Source: Ornithodoros turicata (Eukaryota; Arthropoda; Arachnida; Ixodida; Argasidae). From it: 64,000 nucleotides of DNA. The stretch covers positions 30,878,790-30,942,789 of the forward strand of contig NC_088206.1 in assembly GCF_037126465.1 (NCBI RefSeq), read 5' to 3'. Under the pieces are notes generated by a model, which had not been told where the DNA came from, did not search any database, and saw only the letters and a list, made by a program, of their open reading frames with translations. Both the position numbers and the translations under genes were made by a program. Below, piece after piece: positions 59,039-64,000 of the stretch (the stretch's first letter is position 1; every line of letters starts with the position of its first letter).

Positions 59039-62000
59039 CTACAAGCGCCCCCCCCCCCCCCCCCTAGCGATCGAGATACAGATCGATAGCGATAGCGATA
59101 GAGCGCTACGGCGCGCAAGAGTAAGGCCCCAAGAGACATAACGGGAAGCGGGCGTCGACGACGGGCGTTCGGGATGTACAAGTGATGAGGGTAAGGAGAC
59201 GTCCGGCTTACGAAGCGTGATCGGTGCAACGAGACCAGGATTCTCTAGGTAGGCGGGCTTCAACTGGTGAAGCGAGATGGTGTCTCGCCGGCCGTTAAGC
59301 AAGACGGTGAAGTGCTTAGGGTTCTTCCGGATGATGGGAAATGGCCCAGAGTACGAGGGCTGCAGCTGCCTCTTGGGGGCATCGCAGCGGACGAAAACGT
59401 GAGTGCACGTGCTCAAATCAGAGTGCTCGTAACTGGCTGAGCAAGTTGCTGAGCGGCTCGGGGCGGGTCGAAGATCAGCCATGACACGACAGAGGCGGGA
59501 AACATAGTCAACAGTGGTGTCGGGGACCGGGTCTGCGAAGGGAGCGAGAAACTCGCCAGGCAGGCACAGTGTGGTTCCATAAACCATTTCGGCAACCGTG
59601 CACCCAAGATGCGGCCGAAAGGCAGCCCGGATGCCAAGGAGTGCGACGGGCAATATCTCTGGCCAAGGGGTGGTGTTATTGGCCCGCAAGGCGACCGTGA
59701 GCTGCAACCGTTCCACCAGACCGTTGGAGGCAGGAGGTGAATTCGTCGTCTGCCCAGGGCGATGGTCAAGGCGCCAAACAGGGCAGACTCGACTTGGCTC
59801 CCACGATCGGTCGTTACCTCTGACGGCACGCCGAAGGGCGAGATTCAGGCGCTAACAAGGGCGGAGGCGACCGTGGGAGCTGTCGAGTCGGGAACAGGAA
59901 CGGCTTCAAGCCAACGGGTATGGCGATCGACGACCGTAAAAATGTACCGGTAACCCTTGCACAGTGGCAGAGGCCGACCAGTAGGCGATCAAACCTATGA
60001 TCTGGGGGCAGAAATGATACGGGGCTGGTCGAGTGTGGCGTTGAATCTTGATACGCTGGTATAGGGCAGGCACGCGCGCACCCAAAACTTGATGTCTGCA
60101 TTCATCTTCGGCCAGACATAGCGCGACCCGATGAGCTTCTGGGTGACATTGACACCAGGGTGGCTCAGGGCGTGAAAATGATTGAAGATCGGCCGCCGAA
60201 GAGGTCGGGGCACGAAAGGACATGCTGAGCCGAGAGACGTGTCCCAAGCGACGGGGGACGCCGTGCCAGGCAGGGTGAACGTCCTCGAGCTTGAGGCTGG
60301 TGTTGCTGCACGAACGAAGGTTAGCTACCCCTTCGTCAGCCGACTACGCGGTTGCAAGCAGGTCGAGAGAGAGAATAGCTGACGATAGAGCTTGGAGCTA
60401 ATTGACCGAGCATATGCAGCTGTGGGCGTCGGCCACAGAATTAGTGATGCCACTAACGTGGCGTATATCCGTTGTAAACTCGGAAATAAACGATAATTGC
60501 CGTGGATTTCGCGGGGGAGGTATCCGGTACCGGACGATGCGAAAGCGTACGTAAGTGACTTTTGGTTGGTGTAAACGGTGAAGGTATGCCCTTCCAAGAA
60601 GTGGCGGAAATGTCTCAAAGCAAGAAAAATTGCAAGAAGTTCCCGTCCGAACGTACTGTAACTGGTCTCGGGGGTCTTCAGTTTCCGCGAGAAAAAGGCG
60701 ATGGGCTGCCAGACGGAAAACACGCGCTGCTAGAGCACCACACCGACGGCAACACACGACGCATATACCATAATGCAAGTTGGGACATCGTACCGGGGAT
60801 GAATGAGAAGAGTGGCATCGGCGATGGCTTGTCTGATCTTGTCGAAAGCAGCAGTGGCGTCAAAAGTCCATAGTAAGTGTGAAGAGTTCCGCTTGCCAGA
60901 GGTGAGTAAGGCCTCAAGAGGACCATGGTCGTCGCATATGAAGGCAGGAAGTGGCGATAAAAATCGACTAAGCCGAGGAAACGGCGGAGCTGAGTGACAG
61001 ATGTCAGCCGGGGGAAATCCCGAATTGCAGCGACCTTGGTTGTTAGGGGACATATGCCATGCTGGTTGATGCGGTGGCACAGGAAATCAATTTCCGAAAC
61101 CCCAAATTCGCTTTTAGCGTCGTTAATTACAATACCGTGATCCTGCAGACGGGTGAAGAAAGCGCGTGAGTGTTGAGCATGCTCTTCAGAAGTGGTGCTA
61201 GCAACAAGGAGATCGTCTGTGTTAGCGTACACAAATGGTACGTACCGGATGATGGAGTCAATGAAGCGCTGAAAAGTCTGGGCGGCGTTTCTTAACCCGA
61301 ATGTCATACTCAGAAACTCGAATAGCCCGAAAGGCGTGACGATGCCTGTCTTCGGGATGTCCTCTTCGGCCATAGATATCTGGTGGTTGGCGCGAACAAG
61401 GTCGATCTTCAAGAAGATGGTGGCGTTTTTTAGGTGGGCTGCAAAATGAAGGATGTGCGGCACAGGATAGCGGTCTGGAACTGTGAACCATTTAGAGCGC
61501 GGTAGTCGCCGCAGGGGCGCCAGTCGCCGGTCTTCTTGGGCACCATATGGAGTGGTGAAGTCCAATTGCTGCTGGATGGGTGGATGATTCCAAGGTCGAG
61601 CATGTGCTCGAATTCCGCCTTCGCGATGGTGTGCATTTCGGGGGCGAGACGGCGCGGGCGAATGTGACATGATGTAATGACATGATGGACGACATCATAC
61701 CTCACATGGCGTGTCCAGTCCGGTGGCTTGGTGAGGTCCGGAAAGCTTCGAGAATCGCCGAATAGAACAACTCAGGCGCACAGTATGAAAGTGTGTGGCA
61801 GCTTGGTACAGGGCTTCGAATGCCGTGAACGTACAAAGGTGTAGAAGAGTAGAATAATCGAGAAGGCGCCTCCGGAAGCAGTCGACGGGCTCTTGGAATT
61901 CAGTGAGAAAATCACGAACGATAACCTCGGAAACGTCGGCGACGTGAGACAATCCATGAGCCAATCCATGAGCTAGTCCATGAACCAGTCCATGAACCAG

Positions 62001-62436
62001 TCCATGAACCAGTCCATGAACCAGTCCATGAACCAGTCCGTGAACCAGTCCGTGAACCAGTCCGTGAACCAGTCCGTGAACCAGTCCGTGAACCAGTCCG
62101 TGAACCAGTCCGTGAACCAGTCCGTGAACCAGTCCGTGAACCAGTTCGTGAACCAGTTCGTGAACCAGTTCGTGAACCAGTCCGTGAACCAGTCCATGAA
62201 CAAGTCCGTGAACCAGTCGACCCGAAATAGCCAACGGAAATCCCTGCGGAGGCCGAGGTTGAGGGTCAAGGACTGCTGGCCATAAACAGGAATGGTCGAA
62301 GCATTCTCAGCCTTCAGTAAAAAGCAAGGCTCACGGCGGCGACGGAGTTGAGTCGCAGGTAAGACGCTCATATCGACACCGGTGTCACGAGGAAGCGTAT
62401 GCCAGAAACACGGTCTATGACGTAGAAGAGGCGACT
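59039..62436 (-). mobile_element. Ty3/gypsy pol, degenerate, canonical order
   Basis: Minus strand order: protease, RT, RNase H, integrase. The protease (VSVLPATQLRRR; RWLFRV) has a one-base loss at its D-T-G site (about 62373) and is split by a minisatellite. RT has LHMVPKKTGDWRPCGDYRAL, TFGLRNAAQTFQRFID and a catalytic box reading NTDD instead of YxDD (61221-61232). RNase H is at 60398-60890, and a zinc-module remnant at 59990-60215. Integrase keeps TDRGSQ and an ERLQLTV Glu region, then MVYGTTLCLPGEF. gag and LTRs were not found. Confidence 0.8.
61949..62220. repeat. 12-bp minisatellite inside the gypsy protease
   Basis: About 22.7 copies of CCAGTCCGTGAA (variants with CCATG and TTCGTG). 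Twelve bases keep frame, so most frames stay open and yield artefactual ORFs of four-residue repeats on both strands. It lies between protease residues RWLFRV and ADVSEVIV. Confidence 0.95.
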
Positions 62437-62439
62437 TTA

Positions 62440-63950
62440 CGTCGCACAGTGATCGGAGTGAAGAAATTTCATCGCTATCTGTACGGTAGAAAGTTCACGT
62501 TGGTCACAGTTCAAATCCCTCGTGACAATATTCGGCTTGAAGGTGGGCATAGGGGCACTAGCTGTCATGGGACTACAACGCTAGGCCTTGATCTTGTCAG
62601 CTTACGGCTACGAGATTACATACAGGAAATCTAAGGATCACGCAAAATCTGATGCTCTATCAAGGTTGCCAACTGAAGAATGCGGCAACGAAATTACTGA
62701 AGGAGATACTCTCATGATCTCTCAGTTCAGCGAACTGCCACTATGTAGTTGGGACATCGCGCGGCAGACTGTACGATATACAGGTTGGGCCCGGGTATTG
62801 GATTTTTTGTTACACGGTTGGCCTACGAACATGGCAGACGCCGCACTGAAACCGTTCTTCGAAAGGAGAGAACAGCTAACTGCGGATCAGGGATCAATCG
62901 TGTGGGTAATGCGAGTCATTATTCCCCCTGGCTTACGGCAGATAATTCTGCACGAACTTGATCCGAATGGCATCCGGGCATCATCGCATGAAGGCAAAGG
63001 CACAAAATGGCTGAAAATGGACGATGACATCGAGTCTTACGTCTCTGGATGCGTCGCTTATGCTGTGACAAGAAACCTGCCAGCACCACTACACCCATGG
63101 TCGGGGGTAAGAAAGCATGGGAAAGGATACACATCGACTACGCACTGATGGCTGGAAGAAATAACCTTATCGTTATGGGCAGCCACTCGAAATGGATCGA
63201 GGCCTTACCCACCGACCTACTGCGTGGCCGCTTCGCTTCGTACGGAAGTAAGTTCTTTCAGTTCTTAGAGACGAGCGGAAAAAACGCATCCGGGTTTTAA
63301 CGTACCACCCGGCTTCACACGAAGCAGCCGAAAGGTGTTTAACCAAATTTGGAGGAAGGAGGTAGCCACGGGTAACGAAGGCAGACTCTCGGGCAAGGCG
63401 AAGTTGGCACGGTTCTTGCTTTCATGCAGGATGGTGTCAGCGTCACCAGAAGAACGTCACTTGAACTTTTCCTGAAAAGACAGCTGCGGAGAAGTCTGGG
63501 CCTGTTAAAGTCTGGTTTATGGAGAGAGGTCGACATACGCCAAGAAGCCCAAAAGGAAAGTTCATGACAAGACGACCCGTATACAGTTACGTCAGTTTTG
63601 CGTTGGCGATAGAATCCTTATGCGGGACCACCAGGGAAACAAGCTGTCTTGGGTACCGGGCCGTAGCATGTCAAGACACAGACCAGTTTCTTACATTGTG
63701 CAGATAAGCAATCGATGTGTTAAGGTACACGTCGATCACATACGTCAAGATAAAACCCAAGTACTTGCGGACCAGTCTTACACAGAGCCTCGCACCTGAA
63801 CCGTGCATCGCGCTGGCCGTTCGAGCTGCCATCACCGCAACAGGAAGCGACCAACTCGTGAGGACAATTGGAAGCGTCACCGCCGGAAGAGCTGCAACAG
63901 AGCGCTTAGAGAGAACACCCTGAGTGAACCAGGAGCCCACCAGGGTGGCT
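62440..63950 (+). pseudogene. Ty3/gypsy fragment: RNase H end, integrase
   Basis: Plus strand: KFHRYLYGRKFTLVT, ILSAYGYEITYRKSKDHAKS then DALSRLP (RNase H end), VSGCVAYAVTRNLPAP (zinc module with lost His and Cys ligands), KAWERIHIDYALMAG (integrase first Asp), and VSYIVQISNRCVKVHVDHIR near 63690-63745 (C-terminal GPY-like). Frameshifts separate them. It abuts the previous element head to head near 62438. Confidence 0.75.
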
Positions 63951-63953
63951 GGA

Positions 63954-64000
63954 ATATCGACACTCGCCGAAGAGATTGCCTCTTCGGCGAGTGTCGATAT
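63954..64000. repeat. Perfect 21-bp palindrome at the window end
   Basis: Arms 63954-63974 and 63980-64000 are exact reverse complements around ATTGC. It may extend past the window. A terminal inverted repeat or a transcription-terminating hairpin of the gypsy fragment are both possible. Confidence 0.8.

Noticed and set aside
61695..62234. 179-codon ORF with (VHGL)n repeats and overlapping (WFTD)n and (NQSV)n ORFs
   Set aside because: All are readings of the 12-bp minisatellite in the gypsy protease; no independent gene.

Overview
The window is nuclear DNA of an arthropod, most likely an arachnid such as a hard tick. The evidence is spliced genes with GT..AG introns, very dense transposable elements (hAT, mariner, P-like, TTAA-type, Ty3/gypsy, R1/I-type and CR1-type LINEs, tRNA-derived SINEs) and one split host gene. 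The taxonomic call is inference: it rests on the repeat types and on a complement C3-like gene carrying an anaphylatoxin domain. No prokaryotic gene organisation is present.

The one clear host gene is a plus-strand complement C3-like gene. I can place 11 exons between 15823 and 57581, and every junction agrees in splice phase. In order they encode a six-cysteine anaphylatoxin domain (15823-15996), an acidic alpha'-like N terminus leading into the ETWLFE motif (38382-38544), MG-type domains (38604-38832, 45062-45271), and then a tight cluster (55383-57581) with the end of the MG/CUB part and the thioester domain. The GCGEQ thioester is at 55762-55776, and a histidine lies 112 residues downstream at 56543-56545. 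The 5' exons (most of the beta chain) and the 3' exons (rest of the thioester domain, CUB, MG8, C345C) are not seen here.

The long introns are packed with mobile DNA. Intron 1 (about 22.4 kb) holds a mariner remnant, a LINE fragment, a three-level nest (hAT-like 19689-27693 > LTR retrotransposon 20248-27096 > TTAA element 25537-26532), several LINE pieces and a nearly intact mariner (31463-32749). Intron 3 (about 6.2 kb) holds a TA-flanked inverted-repeat element, two hAT-like elements and a SINE. Intron 4 (about 10.1 kb) holds another TA-flanked element, a LINE, and a P-element-like transposase split by a hAT-like element with a perfect 8-bp target duplication.

Upstream of the complement exons lie foldback repeats, small inverted-repeat elements and a minus-strand THAP/P-element-like transposase gene (10051-12967) with recognisable introns. 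Downstream of the last exon the window ends in two head-to-head degenerate Ty3/gypsy elements (59039-62436 minus, 62440-63950 plus). The first is interrupted by a 12-bp minisatellite inside its protease domain.
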